7,783 bases of DNA from Actinomycetota bacterium (GCA_013696185.1 JACCZA010000008.1:1-7783); one strand, 5' to 3'. Counted from the first letter of the stretch, positions 1-6,531 are shown. Numbers and translations: made by a program. Notes: generated by a model from the sequence alone, not told the origin.

Positions 1-145
1 CGAACGCGCGCGCCACGTCTCGATCGGCGACGCCACGGGCCACCTGGTAGGTGAGCAGGAAGCAGAGCCAGATCCCGATCTGCCGTCCGAGATCGGCGTA
101 GCCGCGCGGGAGCGCGCGCCGGCCGGCGAGCAGCACGCTGGTCAT
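1..145 (-). CDS. Probable PAP2-family membrane phosphatase, N-terminus only (partial)
   Basis: Only the first 48 residues are present; the gene continues beyond the left edge. Translation from the ATG at 145 gives a basic, Arg-rich start (residues 8-14, GRRALPR), then a segment around residues 18-44 reading DLGRQIGIWLCFLL and TYQVARGVADRD. The hydrophobic stretch at about 24-36 looks like a first membrane helix. An aromatic helix followed by YQxARGxADR resembles the N-terminus of actinobacterial PAP2/inositol-phosphorylceramide-synthase-like membrane phosphatases. This is recognition from memory; the catalytic KxxxxxxRP, PSGH and SRxxxxxHxxxD motifs lie outside the window, so function is not proven. 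No Shine-Dalgarno precedes the ATG and no other credible in-frame start lies upstream. It is the last of three minus-strand genes, 102 nt after the SPW-like gene. An unrelated small membrane protein is the alternative. Confidence 0.5.
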   Translation of the reverse strand, partial: MTSVLLAGRRALPRGYADLGRQIGIWLCFLLTYQVARGVADRDVARAF

Positions 146-181
146 CGCGGCGTGGGGGTTGCCGCTGGCATCAGGGCGTCC

Positions 182-187
182 ATTGTA
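182..187 (-). promoter_or_regulatory. Candidate -10 box (TACAAT) for the leftmost gene
   Basis: On the minus strand TACAAT matches the TATAAT consensus at five of six positions, in otherwise very GC-rich DNA, between the SPW-like gene and the PAP2-like gene. Transcription would begin near 175, about 30 nt before the ATG at 145. No good -35 box was found at 16-18 nt, so this rests on the -10 alone. Confidence 0.35.
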
Positions 188-247
188 CGTCTGAGAACTT
201 CGTGGAGCGAGAGACAATTCCCCCGGCGACCGGCAGTCCGCCCGACG

Positions 248-619
248 TCACGTGGCGGTGCGCGGCTCCTGGAAGCGCGTCGCGATCGTCAGCAGGACGT
301 GCACGACGCCGAGCACGATGAAGAAGACCGTCGGCGCGTTCTCGTCCGAGAAGCCGAAGAGGAACGGGGCGGCGAGCATGATCGCGGCGGCGACGAAGTC
401 GAGGACGACGTGGATGCCGATCGGGATCACCTTCGCCAGACCGGTCGAGAACGCGGTCGAGGCGGTGATGACCAGGATGCCGAGGCCGACGACGATCGAG
501 ACTGCCGTCGCCGCGCTCGAGTCGAAGCCGAAGAGGAACGGCGCCGCGATGAAGAGCGCGGCCGCGAGGTACTCGGCGACCCCGTGGAAGAACGCCGGTA
601 TCGGGCCTTGGCGCAGCAC
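248..619 (-). CDS. SPW-repeat-like four-helix integral membrane protein
   Basis: A 123-residue, very hydrophobic protein with four predicted membrane helices at about 14-31, 37-55, 65-88 and 95-114. It is an internal duplication: each half carries an acidic or aromatic lead-in, the heptad APFLFGF (residues 26-32 and 84-90), then a second helix rich in V, I and G. This matches the layout of SPW-repeat membrane proteins, two-helix units with a conserved proline-aromatic motif, although here S-P-W reads A-P-F. The biochemical role of the family is not known to me. The start is the GTG at 619; the frame is open back to the moaA stop, but no other start codon fits. There is no Shine-Dalgarno, while a TACGCT box lies 7 nt upstream, suggesting a leaderless message. 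It lies 72 nt after moaA, so read-through from moaA is also possible. Confidence 0.8.
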   Translation of the reverse strand: MLRQGPIPAFFHGVAEYLAAALFIAAPFLFGFDSSAATAVSIVVGLGILVITASTAFSTGLAKVIPIGIHVVLDFVAAAIMLAAPFLFGFSDENAPTVFFIVLGVVHVLLTIATRFQEPRTAT

Positions 620-626
620 GGGCGCA

Positions 627-632
627 AGCGTA
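627..632 (-). promoter_or_regulatory. Candidate leaderless -10 box (TACGCT) for the SPW-like gene
   Basis: On the minus strand TACGCT, fitting the actinobacterial TAnnnT pattern, ends 7 nt before the GTG at 619, placing the predicted transcript start at or one base before the start codon. The same hexamer precedes pepT at almost the same distance. No convincing -35 box was found. Confidence 0.45.
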
Positions 633-691
633 TACGGCTCGTCGGCGGCTGGGTGCGCTCCCGTCGAACGCCTTGGGCGAGCGGCGGCCTT

Positions 692-1684
692 CTAGCCGCC
701 GATCTGCGACATCGAGCGGCTCGCGCGGACGAAGCCCTCGTCGTTGATCCGGTGCTTCAGCTCCTTGTGGCTGACGGCGAAGCGGATCAGTCGCTCGAGC
801 TCGGCATCGGAGGCGCCCGTGCGCAGCGGCTCCTTCAGATCCCACTCGCGACGGGAGAAGAGGCACGTCCGCAGCTGGCCGTCCGCCGTGAGGCGGATGC
901 GGTCGCAGGAGGAGCAGAACGGCTCCGAGACGGGGTTGACGAAGCCGATCTCGCCGGCTCCGTCGGCGAAGCGGAAGCGGCGCGCCGTCGAGGACGCCTT
1001 CGCCGGAATCTCCTCGAGCGGCCCCCAGCTCTCCTCGATCAGCGCGCGGATCTCCGCGCCGCTCAGGACCTCGTCGCGCCGCCATACCTCGTCGGCGTCG
1101 AGCGGCATGAACTCGATGAAGCGGACGACGTAGGGCCGCCGGCGCGCGAGCTCCGCCAGCGCCGGGATCTCCACCTCGGTGAAGCCGCGTACCGCCACGC
1201 AGTTGAGCTTGATCGGGCGCAGCGCGGGGTAGCGCTCGGCCTCGGCGAGGCCGGCGAGCACGCGGTCGAGCGCGTCACGGCGGGTGATCTCCGCGAAGCG
1301 GGCGTGGTTCAGGGAGTCGAGCGAGACGTTGAGGCGGTGCAGGCCCGCCTCCACGAGCGGCCCGGCGAGCCTGTCGAGCAGGACGCCGTTCGTCGTCAGC
1401 GAGAGATCGGCGACTCCCGGCACGCGCGCGAGGAGCGCGACGAGCGTCGGCACGTCTCGGCGGACGAGCGGCTCACCGCCGGTGAGGCGGATCTCGTCGA
1501 CGCCCATGCCGGCCATCACCCGCACCACCCGCTCGAGCTCCTCGAAGCTCAGCACCTCGTCGCGCGCGAGCCACTCGAGACCCTCCGCCGGCATGCAGTA
1601 GCGGCAGCGGAAGTTGCAGCGGTCGGTCACCGAGACGCGCAGGCTCTTGATCGCGCGGCCCCAGCCGTCGGTGAGCGGGATCAT
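692..1684 (-). CDS. moaA: GTP 3',8-cyclase MoaA (molybdenum cofactor biosynthesis)
   Basis: A 330-residue radical-SAM enzyme that turns GTP into 3',8-cyclo-7,8-dihydro-GTP, the first committed step of molybdopterin synthesis in the cytoplasm. The N-terminal cluster motif CxxxCxxC is at C23, C27 and C30 (DRCNFRCRYCM), followed by the SAM-binding GGEP at 69-72 and LSLTTNG at 94-100. The C-terminal second [4Fe-4S] cluster ligands are C257, C260 and C274 (CSSC...LRTC). The protein ends in the double glycine (SMSQIGG) known to be needed for MoaA activity, so it appears full length and intact. The ATG at 1684 sits right for the family and has no Shine-Dalgarno; a TAGGCT box lies 8 nt upstream. No other moa, moe or mob gene is in the window, so its partners (MoaC and others) must be elsewhere. 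The symbol is assigned with high confidence. Confidence 0.97.
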   Translation of the reverse strand: MIPLTDGWGRAIKSLRVSVTDRCNFRCRYCMPAEGLEWLARDEVLSFEELERVVRVMAGMGVDEIRLTGGEPLVRRDVPTLVALLARVPGVADLSLTTNGVLLDRLAGPLVEAGLHRLNVSLDSLNHARFAEITRRDALDRVLAGLAEAERYPALRPIKLNCVAVRGFTEVEIPALAELARRRPYVVRFIEFMPLDADEVWRRDEVLSGAEIRALIEESWGPLEEIPAKASSTARRFRFADGAGEIGFVNPVSEPFCSSCDRIRLTADGQLRTCLFSRREWDLKEPLRTGASDAELERLIRFAVSHKELKHRINDEGFVRASRSMSQIGG

Positions 1685-1692
1685 GGACGCTG

Positions 1693-1698
1693 AGCCTA
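1693..1698 (-). promoter_or_regulatory. Candidate -10 box (TAGGCT) for moaA
   Basis: On the minus strand TAGGCT fits TAnnnT and ends 8 nt before the moaA ATG, predicting a leaderless or nearly leaderless transcript. It lies next to the divergent sigma-B-like site of the CsbD gene. No clear -35 was seen. Confidence 0.35.
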
Positions 1699-1704
1699 GC
1701 GCAG

Positions 1705-1731
1705 GTTTCGCGAGGCTCTCTCTCCGGGAAC
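1705..1731 (+). promoter_or_regulatory. Candidate sigma-B/sigma-F-type promoter of the CsbD gene
   Basis: GTTTCG (1705-1710), 15 nt of spacer, then GGGAAC (1726-1731). This resembles the general-stress sigma consensus GTTT-N12..16-GGGwA known for Bacillus SigB and actinobacterial SigB/SigF. Transcription would begin near 1738, leaving a leader of about 30 nt that contains the AAGGAGG ribosome site at 1757-1763. The match upstream of a CsbD-family gene, a family first described as SigB-controlled, strengthens the call. Confidence 0.5.
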
Positions 1732-1769
1732 GACGTCTGGGCGAGAATCCGAGCAGAAGGAGGCAGACG

Positions 1770-1949
1770 ATGGCAGATTGGGATCAGGCCGAGGGCAAGG
1801 CCAAGGAGACGGCCGGCAAGCTGACCGACGACGAGTCGCTCGAGACCGAGGGCAAGGCGCAGGGCGCTTTCGGCGACGCGAAGGATGCGGCCGGCGACAT
1901 GAAGGATGCGGCGAAGGACAAGCTCGAGGACGCGAAGGATCGCACCTAG
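1770..1949 (+). CDS. CsbD-family general stress protein
   Basis: A 59-residue, highly charged protein with no membrane helix. It begins MADWDQAEGKAKETAGKLTD and continues with alternating Ala, Gly, Lys and acidic residues, including the repeated short units GDAKDAAGD and MKDAAKDKLEDAKD. This is the CsbD-like pattern: small, hydrophilic, helix-prone proteins induced by general stress in many bacteria, whose molecular role is still unclear. Length is typical for the family (about 60). The start is well fixed by AAGGAGG at 1757-1763, six bases before the ATG; a longer in-frame reading that begins at 1614 lies antisense to moaA and is rejected. The upstream region carries a sigma-B-like promoter, and a strong hairpin follows the stop, so it is probably a single-gene transcript. 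Confidence 0.92.
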   Translation: MADWDQAEGKAKETAGKLTDDESLETEGKAQGAFGDAKDAAGDMKDAAKDKLEDAKDRT

Positions 1950-1970
1950 CCGTCTCCCTCTCGGGAGCTC

Positions 1971-1998
1971 GGGAAGGGCGCCTGCGGGCGCCCTTCCC
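1971..1998. terminator. Perfect 12-bp hairpin between convergent CsbD gene and pepT
   Basis: GGGAAGGGCGCC (1971-1982) is exactly complementary to GGCGCCCTTCCC (1987-1998) around a TGCG loop. It starts 21 nt after the CsbD stop and lies 23 nt beyond the pepT stop on the other strand. There is no T-run, so it is a GC-hairpin terminator of the type common in GC-rich bacteria and can serve both directions. A second small dyad, GCCC-GCAGC-GGGC at 2007-2019, abuts the pepT stop. Confidence 0.75.
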
Positions 1999-2020
1999 CG
2001 TTCCGGGCCCGCAGCGGGCG

Positions 2021-3298
<1,278 letters not shown>

Positions 3299-3304
3299 GC
3301 GCGC

Positions 3305-3310
3305 AGCGTA
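3305..3310 (-). promoter_or_regulatory. Candidate leaderless -10 box (TACGCT) for pepT
   Basis: On the minus strand TACGCT ends 6 nt before the GTG at 3298, so the predicted transcript start is the G of the start codon. This supports the GTG at 3298 over the upstream GTG at 3388. The -35 region has no good TTGAC match. Confidence 0.5.
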
Positions 3311-3364
3311 GAGGTTTGTCCCGCAAGGGGAGCGTCCAGACTGTGGAGAAACGAGGAGGTCGGG

Positions 3365-3532
3365 ATGAGCGACTACGAGGACGTGCACGGCGAGGAGCTC
3401 GCGAGCGAGATCGACGACGCGGGCGAGAACCTGACGCAGCAGCGGATGGGCGAGGGCGATCCGGTTCCCGTCGACGTCGTGCAGGAGGAGGACGAGGCGG
3501 ACGAGCTCGGGGGCACGCTCGACCGGCCCTAG
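3365..3532 (+). CDS. Small, strongly acidic hypothetical protein
   Basis: A 55-residue protein beginning MSDYEDVHGEELASEIDDAG. I do not recognise a family. Nineteen residues are Asp or Glu against only two Arg and no Lys, so the predicted pI is very low. There is no Cys, signal peptide or membrane helix. A run rich in acid (residues 41-47, EEDEADE) is preceded by a short hydrophobic turn PVPVDVV. Translation is well supported by AGGAGGT at 3354-3360 just before the ATG. The gene is divergent from pepT across 66 nt and precedes EamA-1 by 53 nt on the same strand, but EamA-1 has its own promoter-like boxes. It could be a DNA-mimic, antitoxin-like or intrinsically disordered protein; nothing in the sequence decides between these. 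Confidence 0.7.
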   Translation: MSDYEDVHGEELASEIDDAGENLTQQRMGEGDPVPVDVVQEEDEADELGGTLDRP

Positions 3533-3550
3533 CGAGAGCTCGGCGGGGTC

Positions 3551-3579
3551 CTGAGCGGTCGGCCGATCGGGGGTACCGT
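3551..3579 (+). promoter_or_regulatory. Candidate leaderless promoter of EamA-1
   Basis: CTGAGC (3551-3556, sharing the TGA core of TTGACA), a 17-nt spacer, then TACCGT (3574-3579, TAnnnT). The -10 box ends 6 nt before the GTG at 3586, so transcription should begin at the start codon. It has the best -35 and spacing of the promoter candidates here. It lies between the acidic orphan and EamA-1, arguing for separate control. Confidence 0.5.
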
Positions 3580-3585
3580 CGCCGG

Positions 3586-4452
3586 GTGGTCCCGCTCGCC
3601 GCGCTCGTCGCCGTCACCGCCGTCTGGGGGCTGACCTTCGTCCAGGTCAAGGACGCCGTAGCCCTCTATCCGCTCTTCGCCTTCCTCGCCCTGCGCTTCG
3701 GGATCGCGGCGGCGACGCTCGCGCCGGCTGCCCTTCGCCGGGTCTCGCCGCTCGGCGTCGGTGGGATCCGCGCCGGCAGTGCCCTCGGCCTGCTCCTGGC
3801 GCTCGGCTACGCGCTGCAGACCGCGGGTCTCGAGCGGACGACCGTCTCGAGCGCCGGCTTCGTGACGGGGTTGTACGTCGTGCTGACGCCCGTGCTCGCG
3901 CTCGTCCTCTTCCGCACGCGCGCCGGGCGGGCCGTCTGGCTCGGAGTCGTCCTGGCGACGGCGGGACTCGCGCTCCTCTCGGGCGTCCAGGCCGGATCGC
4001 CGCGAGGCGATCTCCTCGTCCTCGGCGGCGCGGCGGCGTTCGCGCTCCAGATCGTCCTCCTCGAGCGCTACGCGCCTCGCTACGACCCGCTCGGGCTCAC
4101 GCTCGTCGAGATGCTCGCGGCCTTCGCCGGGTTCCTCGTGATCGCCCTCGCGCTCGGCGATCTCGGCCTTCCGCGTGGGTGGACGGTCTGGGGCGCCCTG
4201 CTCGTGACCGGGATCTTCGCGAGCGCCTTCGCCTTCCTGATCCAGAGCTGGGCGCAGAGGCGTACGAGCGCGACGCGCACGGCGCTCGTCTTCGCGCTCG
4301 AGCCGGTCTTCGCCGGCGTGTTCGGCTACGCGCTCGCCGGCGATCGGCTCGGGTGGGTCGGCTGGGCAGGCTGCGCGGTGATCATGGCAGGGATCGCGCT
4401 CTCGGAGCCCGCGGCGGCCGGTGTGCTGCTGCGCCTCGTCCCCCGGCGATGA
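3586..4452 (+). CDS. DMT-superfamily (EamA) transporter 1
   Basis: A 288-residue membrane protein with about ten hydrophobic helices arranged as two EamA repeats of five. It opens with VVPLAALVAVTAVWGLTF, the tryptophan-containing first helix typical of EamA proteins. Other features are ALRFGIAA in helix 2, a GYALQTAGLERTTVSSAGF segment leading into helix 4, and the repeat-2 equivalents FLIQSWAQRRTSATRTALVF and LEPVFAGVFGYAL. Members export or import small metabolites, often amino acids, nucleosides or toxic analogues; the substrate cannot be read from sequence. The GTG at 3586 is chosen because upstream in-frame residues are an Arg-rich shadow of the acidic gene's DNA and because a -10 box sits 6 nt before it. 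No Shine-Dalgarno at normal distance. A strong hairpin starts at its stop codon. Confidence 0.93.
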   Translation: MVPLAALVAVTAVWGLTFVQVKDAVALYPLFAFLALRFGIAAATLAPAALRRVSPLGVGGIRAGSALGLLLALGYALQTAGLERTTVSSAGFVTGLYVVLTPVLALVLFRTRAGRAVWLGVVLATAGLALLSGVQAGSPRGDLLVLGGAAAFALQIVLLERYAPRYDPLGLTLVEMLAAFAGFLVIALALGDLGLPRGWTVWGALLVTGIFASAFAFLIQSWAQRRTSATRTALVFALEPVFAGVFGYALAGDRLGWVGWAGCAVIMAGIALSEPAAAGVLLRLVPRR

Positions 4453-4489
4453 GGCCCGGTCCGCTGCCCTCGGCCGGGGCCCGGGCCTC
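4451..4489 (+). terminator. Hairpin overlapping the EamA-1 stop codon
   Basis: GAGGCCCGG (4451-4459) pairs perfectly with CCGGGCCTC (4481-4489). The intervening 21 nt hold an inner stem, GCCC (4466-4469) with GGGC (4477-4480), whose arm abuts the outer right arm. The left arm begins in the TGA stop. There is no T-run, so it is a GC-type terminator candidate separating the two EamA genes. Confidence 0.55.
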
Positions 4490-4518
4490 GAGCGTCCCTC
4501 CGGACGGGTCTCGTCCAG

Positions 4519-4524
4519 CAGAAT
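4519..4524 (+). promoter_or_regulatory. Weak candidate -10 box (CAGAAT) for EamA-2
   Basis: CAGAAT matches TATAAT at four positions and ends 6 nt before the GTG at 4531, the same spacing seen at EamA-1 and pepT. A small dyad, GGACG-ggtct-CGTCC (4502-4516), lies just upstream where a repressor could sit. No -35 match was found. Confidence 0.3.
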
Positions 4525-4530
4525 CCCCGG

Positions 4531-5397
4531 GTGGACGCCGTCCTCCTCGCGAGCTGCTCGGCCGTCCTCTTCGGCGCGATGACGATCGTGCTGCGACTGG
4601 CGCTGCGGCGGACTCCCGACGCGCAGCTGGGCGCTCTGGCCACGATCGCCGTCGCGCTCGCCGTCGCCGGATCGCTCGCGCTCCTGCGGGGGCTCGGAGG
4701 TGTCTCGGGCGCGGATGTGGTGCCGTTCGTCGTCGCGGGGGTGCTCGCGCCGGGCGCCTCGCAGCTCCTCTTCACGCTCGCCGTGCGCGACGCGGGCGCC
4801 TCGCGCACCTCCGTCCTGACCGGCGTGGCGCCGCTCCTCGCCGTCGCGATCGCGCTCGTCGCCCTCGACGAGCCGCTCGAGGCGCCGCTGCTCGCCGGCG
4901 CCCTCCTGATCGTCGTCGGGGGCGCTGCGCTCGCCTTCGAGCGCGTGCGGCCCGAGGGCTTCAAGCCGATCGGAGCGCTCTTCGCGATCGGCGGGGCGAC
5001 GACGTTCGCCATCCGCGACAACGCCGTGCGCGCGCTCTCGGACGAGACGACGGTCGACCCGGCGCTCGGCGCTGCGATCACGCTCGCGACCGGCGGCACG
5101 GTCATGCTCGCCTACCTCGTCGCGACCCGGGGAGGTCGCCTCGTCGGACTGGCCCGCGCCGGTGCGCTCTCGTTCGTGCCGGTCGGCCTCCTGTTCGGGC
5201 TCTCGTACGTCACGCTCTTCGAGGCGTACTACCGCGGCCGCGTCAGCGTGGTGTCCCCGATCGTCGCGACCGAGTCGCTCTGGGGGGTCCTGCTGTCGGC
5301 GCTGCTCCTGCGCCGGAGCGAGCTGGTCGGCCGGCGCCTCGTCGCCGGAGCGGCGCTCATCGTCGCCGGCGGGGCGCTGATCGGCGCCTTCCGCTGA
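4531..5397 (+). CDS. DMT-superfamily (EamA) transporter 2
   Basis: A 288-residue protein with two five-helix EamA repeats, the same length as its neighbour but clearly diverged from it. It starts MDAVLLASCSAVLFGAMTIV, with the first-helix tryptophan of EamA-1 absent. Repeat 1 contains QLLFTLAVRDAGASRTSVLT followed by GVAPLLAVAIALVALDEPL, a characteristic EamA helix 4-5 segment with a conserved acidic-proline end. Repeat 2 contains TLFEAYYRGRVSVVSPIVAT and ESLWGVLLSALLLRRSELVG. A loop at about 138-148 (ERVRPEGFKPI) joins the halves. The substrate is unknown. The GTG start is preceded by no Shine-Dalgarno but by a weak -10 box at leaderless distance. Its stop lies 3 nt from the stop of the convergent methyltransferase gene. 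Confidence 0.92.
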   Translation: MDAVLLASCSAVLFGAMTIVLRLALRRTPDAQLGALATIAVALAVAGSLALLRGLGGVSGADVVPFVVAGVLAPGASQLLFTLAVRDAGASRTSVLTGVAPLLAVAIALVALDEPLEAPLLAGALLIVVGGAALAFERVRPEGFKPIGALFAIGGATTFAIRDNAVRALSDETTVDPALGAAITLATGGTVMLAYLVATRGGRLVGLARAGALSFVPVGLLFGLSYVTLFEAYYRGRVSVVSPIVATESLWGVLLSALLLRRSELVGRRLVAGAALIVAGGALIGAFR

Positions 5398-5407
5398 TCC
5401 TCAGCGG
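5391..5407. terminator. Palindrome containing both stop codons of a convergent gene pair
   Basis: CCGCTGA (5391-5397), TCC, TCAGCGG (5401-5407) is a perfect 7-bp inverted repeat with a 3-nt loop. The TGA of EamA-2 forms the end of the left arm and the TGA of the methyltransferase forms the right arm on the other strand. It would fold identically in both transcripts, and could act as a short bidirectional terminator or end-protecting hairpin. There is no T-run. Confidence 0.5.
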
Positions 5408-6135
5408 GTCGCGAAGTAGCGCTGGCCGTCCGCTCCGAGGGTCTCGACGCGAGCGACCCGGGCACCGTGGCGCTCGAGTGCCGAGCGGACCACGTCCTCC
5501 GGGATCGCGAGCATCCGCATCGGCGTGAGCGGTGTCCGTCGCAGGAGCGTCTGCTCGCTCACGCGGAGGGCACGGGCGAGGGCGTAGAGCCGGCGCGTCA
5601 CCTGCAGGCGGTGGATCGGAGCCAGCCGCGCGGGCAGCTGGAAGGCGAGGAGGCCGCCCGGTCGCAGCACGCGCACCAGCTCCGCCAGGTAGCCGAGCGC
5701 GAGGCCGCGGCCCGGCAGGTGCTGCAGCGTGAGCGACGAGTACGCGCAGTCGAACGTGTCCGAGGCGAACAGGCGCAGGTCGGGCGTCGTGTTGAGGTGG
5801 AAGTGGAGGTGCTCGCGATCCGCGTTCAGCCGCCGGGCGGTGTCGATCATGCCCCCGGCGATGTCGACCCCGTCCACCCGCTCGAAGCGCGAGCCGAGCG
5901 CCCGGCTGATGCGGCCTGCGCCGCAGCCGAAGTCGAGCGCGCGGCCGTGCTCTCGGGGGAGGCCGAGCCCGGCGGCCGTGGCCATGACGCCCGCCACCTC
6001 GGCCTCGCCCGTCGCGAAGAACTCCTCGGGCTCCCAGCCGCCGTGACGGCGGCCGGGTGCCGTCAGCACGGCCCAGAGCGGGTCGTCGGCGGCGAGGTGC
6101 TCCCACTCGCGGCGGTGCCGCTCGAGCGTCTTCAT
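5401..6135 (-). CDS. Class I SAM-dependent methyltransferase
   Basis: A 244-residue soluble protein of the Rossmann-fold methyltransferase type (Methyltransf_11/25-like). SAM motif I is ALDFGCGAGRISRAL at 66-80. The acidic residue after strand 2 that binds the SAM ribose is D91 in VDGVDIAGGM. Motif II/III equivalents are FDCAYSSLTLQHLP (128-141) and ELVRVLRPGGLLAFQLP (152-168), the latter typical of small-molecule or lipid methyltransferases. The C-terminal part (170-244) is Arg-rich and variable and probably sets the substrate, which cannot be inferred. The ATG at 6135 is preceded by GGGGA about 7 nt upstream, a usable ribosome site. The gene follows the small two-helix membrane protein after a 13-nt gap, indicating one operon, and is convergent with EamA-2. 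Confidence 0.93.
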   Translation of the reverse strand: MKTLERHRREWEHLAADDPLWAVLTAPGRRHGGWEPEEFFATGEAEVAGVMATAAGLGLPREHGRALDFGCGAGRISRALGSRFERVDGVDIAGGMIDTARRLNADREHLHFHLNTTPDLRLFASDTFDCAYSSLTLQHLPGRGLALGYLAELVRVLRPGGLLAFQLPARLAPIHRLQVTRRLYALARALRVSEQTLLRRTPLTPMRMLAIPEDVVRSALERHGARVARVETLGADGQRYFATR

Positions 6136-6148
6136 CGGTGAATCCCCA

Positions 6149-6472
6149 TCAGTGCGTGCGGGCGGCGATATTCACGAGCACGATGCCGATCCAGACGATG
6201 AGCAGGCCGGCGATCCCGCTCGCGGAGACCGCGATCGCGGTGAGGGGGATGGCGACGCCGAGGGACGCGAGCGCGAGCGGGAGCTGCCTGTCACCCCCTC
6301 GCCTCGCGGGCGGGCGATCCTTCAGCCGCCGCTCGATGCGCTCGTCGACCTGCTTGTCGAGCGAGCGGCCGAGTCGCTCCACGAACGCCTCCGTCAGCTC
6401 GGCCTCGTGCGCGGCACCGAGCTCCCGGCGGGCTTCGAGCGTCGCCTCGAGCTCGTCGCGAGGAACGTGCAC
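6149..6472 (-). CDS. Small two-helix membrane protein with charged N-terminal helix
   Basis: A 107-residue protein whose N-terminal part (about 1-52) is amphipathic and charged, with RDELEATLEARRELGAAHEA and LTEAFVERLGRSLDKQVDER, probably a helical pair. A basic, proline-containing linker (51-63) follows, then two hydrophobic segments at about 64-84 (LPLALASLGVAIPLTAIAV) and 86-103 (GIAGLLIVWIGIVLVNIA). The 'LEARRELG...E.ELTEAFVERL' pattern plus two C-terminal helices is familiar from uncharacterised actinobacterial proteins, but I know no function or name. I chose the GTG at 6472; the upstream frame to 6562 runs antisense into the dnaK leader and lacks the family character. It has no Shine-Dalgarno. 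It lies 13 nt upstream of the methyltransferase gene, so the two are probably co-transcribed. Confidence 0.78.
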   Translation of the reverse strand: MHVPRDELEATLEARRELGAAHEAELTEAFVERLGRSLDKQVDERIERRLKDRPPARRGGDRQLPLALASLGVAIPLTAIAVSASGIAGLLIVWIGIVLVNIAARTH

Positions 6473-6479
6473 AGGCGAG

Positions 6480-6509
6480 AGTGTGACCGCGGCCGCTATG
6501 AGGATGCAA
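6480..6509 (-). promoter_or_regulatory. Weak candidate promoter of the small membrane protein operon
   Basis: On the minus strand TTGCAT (6504-6509), 18 nt of spacer, then CACACT (6480-6485), which ends 7 nt before the GTG at 6472. The -10 box departs from TAnnnT at its first base. Spacing to the start again suits a leaderless message. Confidence 0.3.
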
Positions 6510-6525
6510 GGTCGGGATGATCTGC

Positions 6526-6531
6526 TATAAG
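6526..6531 (+). promoter_or_regulatory. Candidate -10 box (TATAAG) of dnaK
   Basis: TATAAG matches TATAAT at five of six positions in a GC-rich region, 45 nt before the dnaK ATG. Transcription would begin near 6538, inside the inverted repeat at 6531-6556. No strong -35 was found 16-18 nt upstream, so an activator or an alternative sigma factor cannot be excluded. Confidence 0.45.

Noticed and set aside
225..242. Hairpin GGCGAC-cggca-GTCCGCC just beyond the SPW-like gene stop
   Set aside because: The stem needs a bulged base and has no T-run; too weak to call a terminator in DNA of this composition.
152..1693. A 513-codon plus-strand frame covering the SPW-like gene and moaA
   Set aside because: It is a compositional shadow: very Arg- and Glu-rich, no domain, and fully antisense to moaA, whose motifs are complete.
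3314..3332. A second sigma-B-like site (GTTTGT ... GGGGAG) before the acidic gene
   Set aside because: The two boxes are only 7 nt apart, too close for the 12-16 nt this promoter class needs.
3299..3388. Upstream extension of pepT to the GTG at 3388
   Set aside because: It would overlap the start and ribosome site of the divergent acidic gene and adds 30 residues not expected in peptidase T. A -10 box sits 6 nt before the GTG at 3298.
3316..3585. A 90-codon N-terminal extension of EamA-1
   Set aside because: The added residues are an Arg/Gly-rich out-of-frame reading of the acidic gene; EamA proteins begin at the first membrane helix, which follows the GTG at 3586.
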